Positions 40,159 through 47,956 of a stretch of 64,000 nt of DNA are shown piece by piece. This DNA is from Phycisphaerales bacterium (GTDB lineage Bacteria; Planctomycetota; Phycisphaerae; Phycisphaerales; SM1A02), in NCBI GenBank assembly GCA_029247205.1, contig JAQWLT010000009.1:124001-188000 (forward strand). Reading direction: 5' to 3'. The position numbers and the translations under genes were made by a program. The notes beneath the pieces are model-generated. The model searched no databases. It saw only the letters and a list, made by a program, of their open reading frames with translations, and had not been told where the DNA came from. Within the stretch, counting starts at the first letter, position 1, and each line of letters begins with the position of its first letter.

Positions 40159-42810
40159 ATGCCCCGCTCGCAAACCTCGCCTCGCAAGCAGTCCAAGAAG
40201 CCCAAGGACCCGCGCGACACACCAGCAATGCGGCAGTATCGTAGTTTCAAAGAGACCTACCCTGACTGCGTCCTGTTCTTCAGGATGGGCGACTTCTATG
40301 AAATGTTCGATGAGGATGCGCACACAGTCCACAAAGCACTTGGACTCACCCTCACACAGCGGTCGACCGGCATTCCAATGGCGGGTATTCCGTTTCACGC
40401 TGCGGAAGGCTATCTACACCGAATGATTGCCCAGGGTTTTCGCGTTGCAGTCTGTGATCAAGTGCAAGATCCGTCCGAAGCCAAGGGTGTCGTTGACCGC
40501 GCCGTCACACGCGTACTCACACCTGGCACTCTTGTTGATGAGAGCTTGCTAGAAGAAGGCATCTCCAACACCACCGCCTTGGTCACGATCGATGAACAGA
40601 CCAACACCGCAGTACTCGCATCAGCCGAACTCTCAACCGGGAAATTTGAACTCCTTCGCACGAATGTCGGTGATCTTGTAGATGAACTCGCGCGGCTCTC
40701 GCCATCAGAGTTGCTCGTCCCTGACACCATTGCTGAGCACCCCACCATTGTTCGAGCTATTGCCGTGACAGAGTGCGCCATCACCACGCGGCCACCGTGG
40801 ACTATTGAAGCTGCGGAAAGCGGGCGATTACTGCAATCACATTGGGGCGTTGGCACGCTCGACGGATGGGGGCTCAGCGAGCATGACGATGCGGTTGCCG
40901 CCGCTGGTGGACTCCTCCGGTTCTTGCTCGACACCATGCCCGGAGATGACACCCGACTCTCGCATGTGCAGCCGCCTGTGCTTCGAGATTTATCAGCACT
41001 GCTGCGAATAGACGCAAGCACGCTGCGACACCTCGAAGTCGAGCGAACCATGCGAACTGGGAGCGTGGATGGATCGCTCCTTGACGCCCTCAAGGGCTGC
41101 GTCACGCCGATGGGCAGGCGACTGCTGCGTGACTGGCTGTGCTGGCCACTTGCGAATCGAGCAGGCATCGAAGCCCGGCATGAAATTGTTGCTTCGCTGG
41201 TCGCAGACGACACTGCAAGACGCGACCTCGTTGAAACGATTGGTCGCATCCAAGACGTCGCTCGCATCGGCGGGAGAGCAGCGACACGTCGCATCACGCC
41301 TCGAGACGTCGTTGCACTTGGCCTATCCATCCAACAACTTCCTTTGCTGCAAGAACAACTTGCACTCATCCCCGCAACCGCAACACTCTCGGCTGCCATC
41401 ACCGATATATCGATTGAACTCGGTGGCATCGGCGATGAGATCCATCGATTGTGCTGCGATGACCCACCAGCACATATGCGAGATGGCGGCTTGTTCCGAA
41501 GTGGGGTCGACGACGAACTCGATGCCGCGATGGCCCTGCAGCAAGATGGCTCAACCTGGCTTGCCCAATACCAAGCCCAACTTACCGAGACGACGGGCAT
41601 TCCATCACTCAAGGTTGGGTACAACCGCGTCTTTGGCTACTACATCGAAGTGACGCATGTGCACACCTCTCGCGTGCCAGCCAATTTTGTCCGCAAGCAA
41701 ACACTCAAAAACGCAGAACGATACATCACCGATCGTCTGAAGACCTATGAAGACGAGGTGCTGGGCGCTAAGGCTCGCGGGATCGATCGCGAGCAAGCGA
41801 TGTTCGCCGAACTCGTCACATCAATCGAATCGCTCGCTGGATCGCTGCGCGAACTTGCCACAACGGTTGCAACGATCGATGTGCTCTGCGGATTCGCTAG
41901 CTTGGCCGTCGCGCACAATCTTGTACGTCCAACAATGACTGACGGCATCGACCTCGATATTCGCGATGGACGACACCCAGTACTCGACACTCGCCTCGGC
42001 TCAGACTTTGTGCCCAATGACTGCGTCACCATGTCTGAGGAAGGAACGCGAACGTCGGTGCTACTCGTCACGGGACCGAATATGGCCGGCAAGAGCACCT
42101 ACATCAGGCAGATCGCACTCATCACGCTGATGGCGCAGGCTGGATGCTTCGTCCCTGCCTCTGCCGCCACCATCGGCGTGGTCGATCGCATCTTCGCGCG
42201 CGTCGGGGCAGCGGATGAATTACATGCTGGCATGTCAACCTTCATGGTCGAAATGACTGAGACCGCCAATATCCTGCACAACGCCACCGATCGCAGCCTA
42301 GTCGTACTAGACGAAATCGGCCGCGGGACCAGTACGCTTGATGGGCTTTCGTTGGCCTGGGCCATTACCGAAGCACTTGCCGAGCGTGGGTGCCGCACCT
42401 TCTTCGCAACGCACTACCACGAGATCACCGATCTCGGAGATCGTATTGAAGGCGTCGGAAATCGGCATGTGGCAGTTCAAGAGTGGGATGACCGAATTGT
42501 ATTCCTACACCGCATTCGCCCGGGCGCGACGAACCGTTCGTATGGCGTGCATGTCGGACGACTCGCTGGGCTGCCTGCATCAGTGATCGAGCGTGCCAAG
42601 CAAGTGCTTGACTCGCTGGAAGTGCATCACGCCACAGATGATGTGCCATCCGCCGCTTCCGCCGGCCAGATGAGCTTGTTCACGCAGTATCTCGAACATC
42701 CTGCCATCGACCGGTTGCGCTCATTGGACCTCGACCGCATGAGTCCGATGGAGGCATTTGAGGCGATACGCGATCTCCGAAATACTCTGACAGAAGAACC
42801 TCCATCATGA
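40159..42810 (+). CDS. mutS: DNA mismatch repair protein MutS
   Basis: 883 residues from ATG 40159 (MPRSQTSPRK). It recognises mismatches and recruits MutL-type partners. The mismatch-reading FYE motif lies in FFRMGDFYEMFDEDA; domain II-IV features include YNRVFGYYIEVTHVHTSRVP. The ATPase shows Walker A GPNMAGKSTYIRQIALI, Walker B LVVLDEIGRGTSTLDG, and the His switch ATHYHE. The extra basic N-terminus (SPRKQSKKPKDPRD) is a short extension. Its ATGA overlap with the thioredoxin-like gene couples them. mutL (the repair gene) is not present; the MutL-type ATPase at 2638-4491 is unrelated to it. Confidence 0.97.
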   Translation: MPRSQTSPRKQSKKPKDPRDTPAMRQYRSFKETYPDCVLFFRMGDFYEMFDEDAHTVHKALGLTLTQRSTGIPMAGIPFHAAEGYLHRMIAQGFRVAVCDQVQDPSEAKGVVDRAVTRVLTPGTLVDESLLEEGISNTTALVTIDEQTNTAVLASAELSTGKFELLRTNVGDLVDELARLSPSELLVPDTIAEHPTIVRAIAVTECAITTRPPWTIEAAESGRLLQSHWGVGTLDGWGLSEHDDAVAAAGGLLRFLLDTMPGDDTRLSHVQPPVLRDLSALLRIDASTLRHLEVERTMRTGSVDGSLLDALKGCVTPMGRRLLRDWLCWPLANRAGIEARHEIVASLVADDTARRDLVETIGRIQDVARIGGRAATRRITPRDVVALGLSIQQLPLLQEQLALIPATATLSAAITDISIELGGIGDEIHRLCCDDPPAHMRDGGLFRSGVDDELDAAMALQQDGSTWLAQYQAQLTETTGIPSLKVGYNRVFGYYIEVTHVHTSRVPANFVRKQTLKNAERYITDRLKTYEDEVLGAKARGIDREQAMFAELVTSIESLAGSLRELATTVATIDVLCGFASLAVAHNLVRPTMTDGIDLDIRDGRHPVLDTRLGSDFVPNDCVTMSEEGTRTSVLLVTGPNMAGKSTYIRQIALITLMAQAGCFVPASAATIGVVDRIFARVGAADELHAGMSTFMVEMTETANILHNATDRSLVVLDEIGRGTSTLDGLSLAWAITEALAERGCRTFFATHYHEITDLGDRIEGVGNRHVAVQEWDDRIVFLHRIRPGATNRSYGVHVGRLAGLPASVIERAKQVLDSLEVHHATDDVPSAASAGQMSLFTQYLEHPAIDRLRSLDLDRMSPMEAFEAIRDLRNTLTEEPPS

Positions 42811-43370
42811 CAAGTACTCCTTTCAATGCTGCCTATGAATCAGGACTCTCTTGGGATGCATACCTCGCGGCGGCTGGCCATCACGCCGAACCATGGATCG
42901 CAGCCCGCAAGAACGTGGTCATCACTGACACACAGCAAGAATTACTCCAAGGTTTCACGCGCGACATGCGTGTACTCATTGTGTCGGGTGCTTGGTGCGG
43001 CGACTGTGTGCGGCAAGGACCGGTGATGGCTGCAATCGCCGAACACTGCCCACAGATCGCATTGCGGTTCATTGACAAAGACGCCGAAGCATCGCCCATC
43101 GCTTCGCTCGAAATAAATGGCGGACACCGCGTACCCGTGGCCGTCTTCATGGCTGAGGACGGGGCAGCCGTATCTACGCTTGGCGATCGGACGCTTTCCT
43201 ATTACAGGTGGCTCGCCGCACAACGACTGGGATCGGCGTGCCCGATACCAGGCGCGCCGATCCCAGATGATGTACTCGCCTCGCTGGTGCAAGACTGGAT
43301 GAACGAATGCGAACGGGTGCAACTCTTATTGCGACTCAGCCCGCGGCTGCGGGAGCGTCACGGAGACTGA
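42807..43370 (+). CDS. Thioredoxin-fold protein with CGDC motif
   Basis: 187 residues, cytoplasmic (no signal peptide). The thioredoxin core is visible: LIVSGAWCGDCVRQGPVMAAIA (active-site CGDC, not CGPC), ALRFIDKDAEA and the cis-proline segment RVPVAVFMAEDG. A helical N-terminal 45 residues (PFNAAYESGLSWDAYLAAAGH) precede it, as in the family of thioredoxin-like proteins around 190 residues with CGDC. Probably a thiol reductase. Its ATG overlaps mutS by four bases and its last 13 bases overlap the convergent gene at 43358. Confidence 0.85.
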   Translation: MTSTPFNAAYESGLSWDAYLAAAGHHAEPWIAARKNVVITDTQQELLQGFTRDMRVLIVSGAWCGDCVRQGPVMAAIAEHCPQIALRFIDKDAEASPIASLEINGGHRVPVAVFMAEDGAAVSTLGDRTLSYYRWLAAQRLGSACPIPGAPIPDDVLASLVQDWMNECERVQLLLRLSPRLRERHGD

Positions 43371-44140
43371 ACACCTCCGTGATCCGATGAGGTGGAGCAG
43401 GCACGAAGGTCCTTCATTGCCGCAAAGAACGCGCGGTTTGAGTTTTCTCTGCACGCTCGATCGGAAGGCTCACACCCTTCCCTGGCATTGGCGGCGACGA
43501 TCAAAGCTTGCCTAGAGGACATCCGGCAAGCTCCTACAGTCGCTGCAGGGATCGCCCCGACTCCACTTCGAGCTGGAGCCTCATTGAGTGAGTCGATAAC
43601 CGCAGCAGCCACCCCAAGTTGATCGTACGAGCCGTGAAGAGCGATGATTTGCCCACCTTCGATCAAGAGAACGCCCAGGGGCTGGTCGTGCTGCATATTG
43701 TTGATGGCCTTGAGAATCTCGGCTACGCGGGCCGCCCCCACATCCGTTCGATAGCCATGCGGCAGAATGTGCACGTTGACTGTGTTCTTTGTCACAACCG
43801 GAGAATCTGTGGTGGTGTGGCTATTTCGTGATCTCTTGGCCCTTGGACTTGCCGCAATAACGGCCCACACTGAATCGCCATCCCCGTGAATCTCGTAACC
43901 AAAGAGCTTACTGCCCGAGGCCGGCTCGCACGACTGCATCACCGATGACAGCGACACACCCTCAAATTTCATTGCTGAGACAAGCACATCACGTACGCCA
44001 TCGCTGATGACAATATTGGCATCAGGCGAAGCGACACGAATGGCGGTTGTCCACTCGGCGGCAGTACCACCTGGAAAATCAAGATCCATGGTGCCCACAC
44101 CAGTAGCGAGCATGCAAGCAGCTAAAGTCATTCCAAACAT
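43358..44140 (-). CDS. Secreted hypothetical protein with STN/secretin-like N-domain
   Basis: 260 residues from ATG 44140, which has AGGAG nine bases upstream. A signal peptide (MTLAACMLATGVGT) precedes a segment resembling secretin and TonB short N-terminal domains: DLDFPGGTAAEWTTAIR, ANIVISDGVRDVLVS, SLSSVMQSCEP. A second beta-alpha repeat is VNVHILPHGYRTDVGAARVAEILKAIN. The tail is cysteine-containing and charged. No recognisable catalytic motif. It starts a short single-gene unit downstream of obg. A role in an envelope complex is possible but not shown. Confidence 0.6.
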   Translation of the reverse strand: MFGMTLAACMLATGVGTMDLDFPGGTAAEWTTAIRVASPDANIVISDGVRDVLVSAMKFEGVSLSSVMQSCEPASGSKLFGYEIHGDGDSVWAVIAASPRAKRSRNSHTTTDSPVVTKNTVNVHILPHGYRTDVGAARVAEILKAINNMQHDQPLGVLLIEGGQIIALHGSYDQLGVAAAVIDSLNEAPARSGVGAIPAATVGACRMSSRQALIVAANAREGCEPSDRACRENSNRAFFAAMKDLRACSTSSDHGGVQSP

Positions 44141-44181
44141 TGTTGATCTCCTGAGAGTTGACCGCGCGGGGATCGCGCGGG

Positions 44182-44203
44182 CGGGGCCTTCGTAGCGGCC
44201 CCG
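44182..44203 (-). other. GC-rich hairpin between obg and the secreted protein gene
   Basis: A seven-base stem CGGGGCC (44182-44188) pairs with GGCCCCG (44197-44203). It is 42 bases upstream of the 44140 start and 80 bases after the obg stop. There is no following T-run on the minus strand, so a leader structure or weak terminator is possible. Confidence 0.35.
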
Positions 44204-44282
44204 GCTCGTTGTGTTCACCCTTGCATGGTTGAATACGGTGGTTTCAACGAGGCTCAGGCAGCCTCATTGCATAGACAGCAAT

Positions 44283-45311
44283 TTACTTTTCGTCCGTGCT
44301 CCAGCCAGCGGCTCGCGAGGGCCGTGCGGCCTGCCACACGGCCTCCATGACCTCTCGCACCCCAACCCCGTATTCGCCTGAGGCCGTGTAGACATCGCGA
44401 CCAAGTACCGAGCTAAGCGATGCAACCATCGCATCACGGGTGTCCTCGTCGATGAGATCGCACTTATTGAGCAGAACCAACTCGATCTTTTGAGTCAAAA
44501 TATCGCCAAAGGCCTCGAGTTCTCCCCGAATCAACCGCCAATTCTCTAGTGGGTCTGAACCGTCGATTGGGGCTGCGTCAATCACGTGCAATAACACGGC
44601 CGTGCGTTCAACATGACGCAAGAAGTCATGACCCATGCCAGCACCGTCAGCGGCGCCCTCGATGAGCCCAGGCAAGTCGGCAACGACCAATCGACGCTCG
44701 GCTCCCAACTCTGCAATGCCTAGATGTGGCGACTTGGTCGTAAATGGATACGCAGCAATCTTCGGCCGCGCAGCCGTGATGGCTGCGAGAAGGGTTGACT
44801 TGCCTGCATTCGGCAGTCCAACAAGACCGACATCGGCAAGTAACTTGAGTTCAAGATCAAGCGTGCGTTCAATCCAGTCGCCACCCGGTTCAGCCTCCCG
44901 AGGTGTCTGATTGATGGCCGACTTAAAGTGCTCGTTTCCGTATCCGCCCCGACCGCCCTTCGCGACAATGACTTGCTCGCCATCAGTCGTGATTTCGGCA
45001 ACGGACTCCCCAGTTTCGCGATCGACCACAATCGTGCCAAGCGGCACTGGAATCAGACGATGGTCTGCATTGGGGCCGTGCTTAGATGAACCCAGGCCTG
45101 GCTGACCATTCTTCGCACGAAAATGCGGCCGCGGTGTCAGCGACACCAAGGTTGAAAGCCCAAGTTCGCCAACGAGCACGATGTCGCCCCCACAGCCGCC
45201 ATTGCCACCATCGGGACCACCCTTGGGGCGATACTTCTCTCGGCGCAAACTGACACAACCGTTTCCTCCCTTGCCGGAGCGAACGAAGATAGTGCAGCGG
45301 TCAACGAGCAT
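44283..45311 (-). CDS. obg: GTPase Obg/CgtA
   Basis: 342 residues. It is a ribosome-associated GTPase involved in 50S maturation and stress control. The glycine-rich Obg domain is at the N-terminus (VRSGKGGNGCVSLRREKYRPKGGPDGGNGG). The G domain follows: G1 GLPNAGKSTLL, G3 DLPGLIEGA, G4 LLNKCDLI. The C-terminal Obg extension is short (ends near AAGWSTDEK), making this one of the shorter members. It is in the common obg-rpmA neighbourhood and is separated from rpmA by a stable hairpin at 45355-45380. Confidence 0.96.
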   Translation of the reverse strand: MLVDRCTIFVRSGKGGNGCVSLRREKYRPKGGPDGGNGGCGGDIVLVGELGLSTLVSLTPRPHFRAKNGQPGLGSSKHGPNADHRLIPVPLGTIVVDRETGESVAEITTDGEQVIVAKGGRGGYGNEHFKSAINQTPREAEPGGDWIERTLDLELKLLADVGLVGLPNAGKSTLLAAITAARPKIAAYPFTTKSPHLGIAELGAERRLVVADLPGLIEGAADGAGMGHDFLRHVERTAVLLHVIDAAPIDGSDPLENWRLIRGELEAFGDILTQKIELVLLNKCDLIDEDTRDAMVASLSSVLGRDVYTASGEYGVGVREVMEAVWQAARPSRAAGWSTDEK

Positions 45312-45354
45312 GCCAGGGGTCTCTCAGTTCGGAATGCAAAGTTCTAGAAACGAA

Positions 45355-45380
45355 CACGCGGACGCTCTCGCGTCCGCGTG
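45355..45380 (-). terminator. Hairpin between rpmA and obg
   Basis: A perfect 11-base stem, CACGCGGACGC with GCGTCCGCGTG, and a four-base loop (TCTC). On the minus strand it is followed by TTCGTTTCT. It could partly terminate rpmA transcripts and so set the ratio of L27 to Obg; the T-run is interrupted, so termination would be leaky. Confidence 0.6.
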
Positions 45381-45407
45381 AATGATCTCAGATTCTGGTC
45401 GCAGCGA

Positions 45408-45689
45408 TCAGCTTGCCTTTTCGACTGCTGTAAATCGCGGCGTGCTAGGGTCGGCGGGGACGATATCGATATGGCGTCCACGAAACTGGACGGTGCCAGC
45501 CTGACGGGCGTACAGAGTGTCGTCACGGCCGCGGGACACGAGATAGCCTGGATGAAAGTGCGTTCCGCACTGACGAACAATGATCGATCCCGCTTTGGCG
45601 TACTGGCCGCCATAGAGCTTGACACCGCGAAATTGCGGATTGGAATCGCGACCGTTCTTACTGGACCCTTGGCCCTTCTTATGTGCCAC
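45408..45689 (-). CDS. rpmA: 50S ribosomal protein L27
   Basis: 93 residues, reading [24 protein letters not shown] with [25 protein letters not shown]. It sits near the peptidyl-transferase centre. The start codon is GTG at 45689, not ATG, with a perfect AGGAGGT ribosome site about nine bases upstream. The N-terminus begins directly with AHKKG, so no propeptide needs removal. rplU, usually just upstream, is absent; the next gene on that strand is a secreted protein 131 bases away. Confidence 0.96.
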   Translation of the reverse strand: MAHKKGQGSSKNGRDSNPQFRGVKLYGGQYAKAGSIIVRQCGTHFHPGYLVSRGRDDTLYARQAGTVQFRGRHIDIVPADPSTPRFTAVEKAS

Positions 45690-45820
45690 ACAACACCTCC
45701 TAGAAAACGCTAGACGGGAGATTGTAGCAGAATCGCAGGTCTTGGCGAGCCCTCAAGAAAGACCATTCTGTTGAGCGATTCAGCCCTTTTCCCCCAAATA
45801 TGGACGGGAATCAGCAGGCT

Positions 45821-46438
45821 CTACCGAAAAACCCAGTGCTCTTCAGCCGTGTAGTCCGGGTGCAAGCGAATCGCCGTATCACCCCGGCTGATGGAGTCAC
45901 CACCAACGAGATAATGTAGATACAGATTCTTTCGCAGAGTGACTGGCTCGCCTGTCACCGGATTGGGTACAACGGCTGTCTCGGGACTGATGCCCTCAAC
46001 AAACACTCGCAACTCATTGACGTCGGTCCGATCAGCAGGCCACACGATCATGCCGCGACGAGCATGTCCGCCACCCTGACGCAACACTCCAATGATGGCA
46101 ACCTTCGGCTCAAGGAGCGGATCGCCCACGTGTTCCAAAATGGCTCGATTAATTCGACGCGGCACCTTCATTCCGTCGCGAAGAACCTCGCCTCGATCGG
46201 TAAAGAGCACAACCGACGGAGCCCATGTGCGATCTTGCCCGCTCATGTTGACGACGTCGTAGACCATATACCAGTAGTGCGAACCATCGGCGGCGGTGTA
46301 CATTCGCAGCGGGCCTGGCTGAAAATTGACTTCGGGCCTCGATGACACGGGTGATGGACGCGGGTAGGCCCAGACAGCAGGAGCAAGCAGTACAGCTGCT
46401 ACCCCGGCTACGAACAACATCAACATCGATCTACGCAT
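45821..46438 (-). CDS. Secreted hypothetical protein
   Basis: About 205 residues from ATG 46438 (GAGG seven bases upstream); ATG 46450 is an alternative. Signal peptide MRRSMLMLFVAGVAAVLLAPAVWA with an Ala-rich cleavage region. The mature part is rich in Pro and beta strands (YWYMVYDVVNMSGQDRTWAPSVVLFTDRGEVLRDG) and contains NPVTGEPVTLRKNLYLHYLVGGDS. It resembles an envelope protein with an immunoglobulin-like fold, but no family is recognised. It lies upstream of rpmA and might share its promoter region. Confidence 0.6.
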   Translation of the reverse strand: MRRSMLMLFVAGVAAVLLAPAVWAYPRPSPVSSRPEVNFQPGPLRMYTAADGSHYWYMVYDVVNMSGQDRTWAPSVVLFTDRGEVLRDGMKVPRRINRAILEHVGDPLLEPKVAIIGVLRQGGGHARRGMIVWPADRTDVNELRVFVEGISPETAVVPNPVTGEPVTLRKNLYLHYLVGGDSISRGDTAIRLHPDYTAEEHWVFR

Positions 46439-46542
46439 GGCCAACCTCATTCCTGGAGCCCCTTGCCCAGTATGTCTCCCCGCCTCATAGCGTCAAGGAC
46501 GGGTAGTGTAGCAGCCACACTGCATCCTCCCACCCCCCCCAT

Positions 46543-46558
46543 CAATCTCTTGAGATTG
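46543..46558 (+). promoter_or_regulatory. Operator-like inverted repeat before the GNAT gene
   Basis: CAATCTC and GAGATTG flank a two-base centre, a 16-base symmetric site directly upstream of ATG 46574. It could be bound by a dimeric regulator or be chance; no second copy was noticed in the window. Confidence 0.25.
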
Positions 46559-46573
46559 CCCTAGACCAGTTGC

Positions 46574-47479
46574 ATGCCTATGGACTCAATCGTCTCTGTT
46601 CCCGCAAGCCGCTACGAAGAGGCCATCGCGCAGATCATCCCCGCCAACCGCCGGGCGATGGCCACAGCCACCATTACAACACTTGATCACGAGGGCAGGC
46701 TTCCCGATGGCTGCATGCATGCAGTGCAACATGAGAGCGGCCACTACACGGCGGCCCTGCTCACTATTCCAGCCGCTGGCCGGACCGCGAGCTTTATCCT
46801 GACCCCCCCTGCGTGTGCCCGCGACATTCCACAAGCGGCAGCCCTGCTGACAGCAGGAGTCGCCCAAACCACAAAGTGGCCGGTTGACTTGTTGCAGGCG
46901 TTACTCAACCTCACTGATGAGTACACCCATGCTGCCTATATGCAAGCGGGGTTTCAGCAACTCGCCGAACTACACACCATGGTGGCGCCAGTCCCTCAAC
47001 GGACCCTACCCACGCCCTTACCAAGCGGGATCACCCTACGACATACCCACGACGCAAACTTGATTGCCGTTCTCGATGCAACCTATGCCGAAACCTTGGA
47101 CTGCCCCTCACTGCGAGGACTCCGGAGGACACCGGACATCGTCGAAGGTCATCGCTCTGGCGGACGAGTGCATGAAGATTTATGGATTGTCATTGCAAAG
47201 GATCAACGCGATATTGGCTGCGCGCTTACGACGTGCACGAACGAACACGCAGCCGATCTTGCGTATTTTGGTCTCATCCCAGAGGTTCGTGGACATGGGT
47301 TAGGTCGCATCGTGATGGAACACGTACACGCCCGCGCCGCTGCCCACGGCGTACGAACAATGCGACTGGCAGTTGATGCAGACAATGCACCAGCATGCCG
47401 CTTGTACCGATCGCTCGGATTTGTCCTCCGCAGCAAGCAGTTCGCAGTTATCCGATCGGCGACAGAAGTGCAAGTCTGA
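46574..47479 (+). CDS. GNAT-family N-acetyltransferase
   Basis: 301 residues. Two GNAT-like halves are suggested by length; only the C-terminal half has clear motif A (YFGLIPEVRGHGLGRIVMEHVHA, the acetyl-CoA pyrophosphate loop) and motif B (VDADNAPACRLYRSLGF). The N-terminal half (residues 1-145) is divergent. The overall shape resembles MshD-type tandem acetyltransferases. Substrate unknown. An inverted repeat CAATCTC-TT-GAGATTG (46543-46558) sits 15 bases before the start and might be an operator. Confidence 0.82.
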   Translation: MPMDSIVSVPASRYEEAIAQIIPANRRAMATATITTLDHEGRLPDGCMHAVQHESGHYTAALLTIPAAGRTASFILTPPACARDIPQAAALLTAGVAQTTKWPVDLLQALLNLTDEYTHAAYMQAGFQQLAELHTMVAPVPQRTLPTPLPSGITLRHTHDANLIAVLDATYAETLDCPSLRGLRRTPDIVEGHRSGGRVHEDLWIVIAKDQRDIGCALTTCTNEHAADLAYFGLIPEVRGHGLGRIVMEHVHARAAAHGVRTMRLAVDADNAPACRLYRSLGFVLRSKQFAVIRSATEVQV

Positions 47480-47521
47480 GGCGACTACCCATTACTGTCC
47501 ACCGATAATCCGCAATGAACT

Positions 47522-47758
47522 TCACTTCGTGTGGATGAAAAGATTCTTGTACTGGGGTTTGCCTTGTACATAGTCATTTTTGGCGACTTCGGCGATCTGC
47601 ACGCCCCATACTGCCATGCCGCGCGATGCAAACGACGATACAGTGCCCGCGTCCAAGGATGGACCCGCCACGAGCACACGTGATCGTGGCGATGGGAAGA
47701 CGGATCGTCCGATATCCGCACCATGCCGGTCTCCTGTGACATCGTGCCGCTGGACAAT
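47522..47758 (-). pseudogene. Possible gene remnant with coding-like sequence but no proper start
   Basis: A 78-codon minus-strand frame, bounded by a TGA at 47759-47761, reads like real protein: RVLVAGPSLDAGTVSSFASR and MAVWGVQIAEVAKNDY, with a natural ending NLFIHTK. The only starts are ATT 47758 or GTG 47677 (51 codons, no good ribosome site). Upstream, another frame (up to about 47870) also looks coding-like (SGLTVRLDSGPVPSPGEPID) before a TGA. This suggests a decayed or frameshifted gene of about 110-130 codons, or one short gene with an unusual start. Family not recognised. Confidence 0.4.
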
Positions 47759-47915
47759 TCAGCACGCACAGGCACCCGTCAGTCAATTGGTTCTCCCGGC
47801 GAAGGCACTGGACCTGAGTCGAGTCGAACAGTCAAGCCGCTTGCATCTGCACACGCTTGATCAGTGCCGGAAATCGAACGCTGAAGTCCTACGGATGGGC
47901 CCACTTACGTTGCCG

Positions 47916-47937
47916 GCGTGTTCCTTGTGGAACACGC
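47916..47937 (+). other. Perfect hairpin 20 bases before the DnaA-like start
   Basis: GCGTGTTCC and GGAACACGC form a nine-base perfect stem around TTGT. It ends 19 bases before ATG 47957. There is no T-run. It could be a leader structure or a symmetric operator for the DnaA-like gene. Confidence 0.4.
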
Positions 47938-47956
47938 ACCCGTTCCCGACCGCAGT

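Larger units (their letters stand above)
47480..47956. other. 477-base stretch between the GNAT and DnaA-like genes
   Basis: There is no convincing intact gene here. It holds a coding-like minus frame at 47522-47758 (annotated separately as a possible remnant) and a perfect hairpin at 47916-47937. I found no cluster of TTATCCACA-type DnaA boxes, so it does not look like a chromosomal origin. Confidence 0.5.

Noticed and set aside
40458-41624. A 388-codon minus-strand frame inside mutS
   Set aside because: It is Ser/Arg/Cys-rich and fully antisense to conserved MutS domains.
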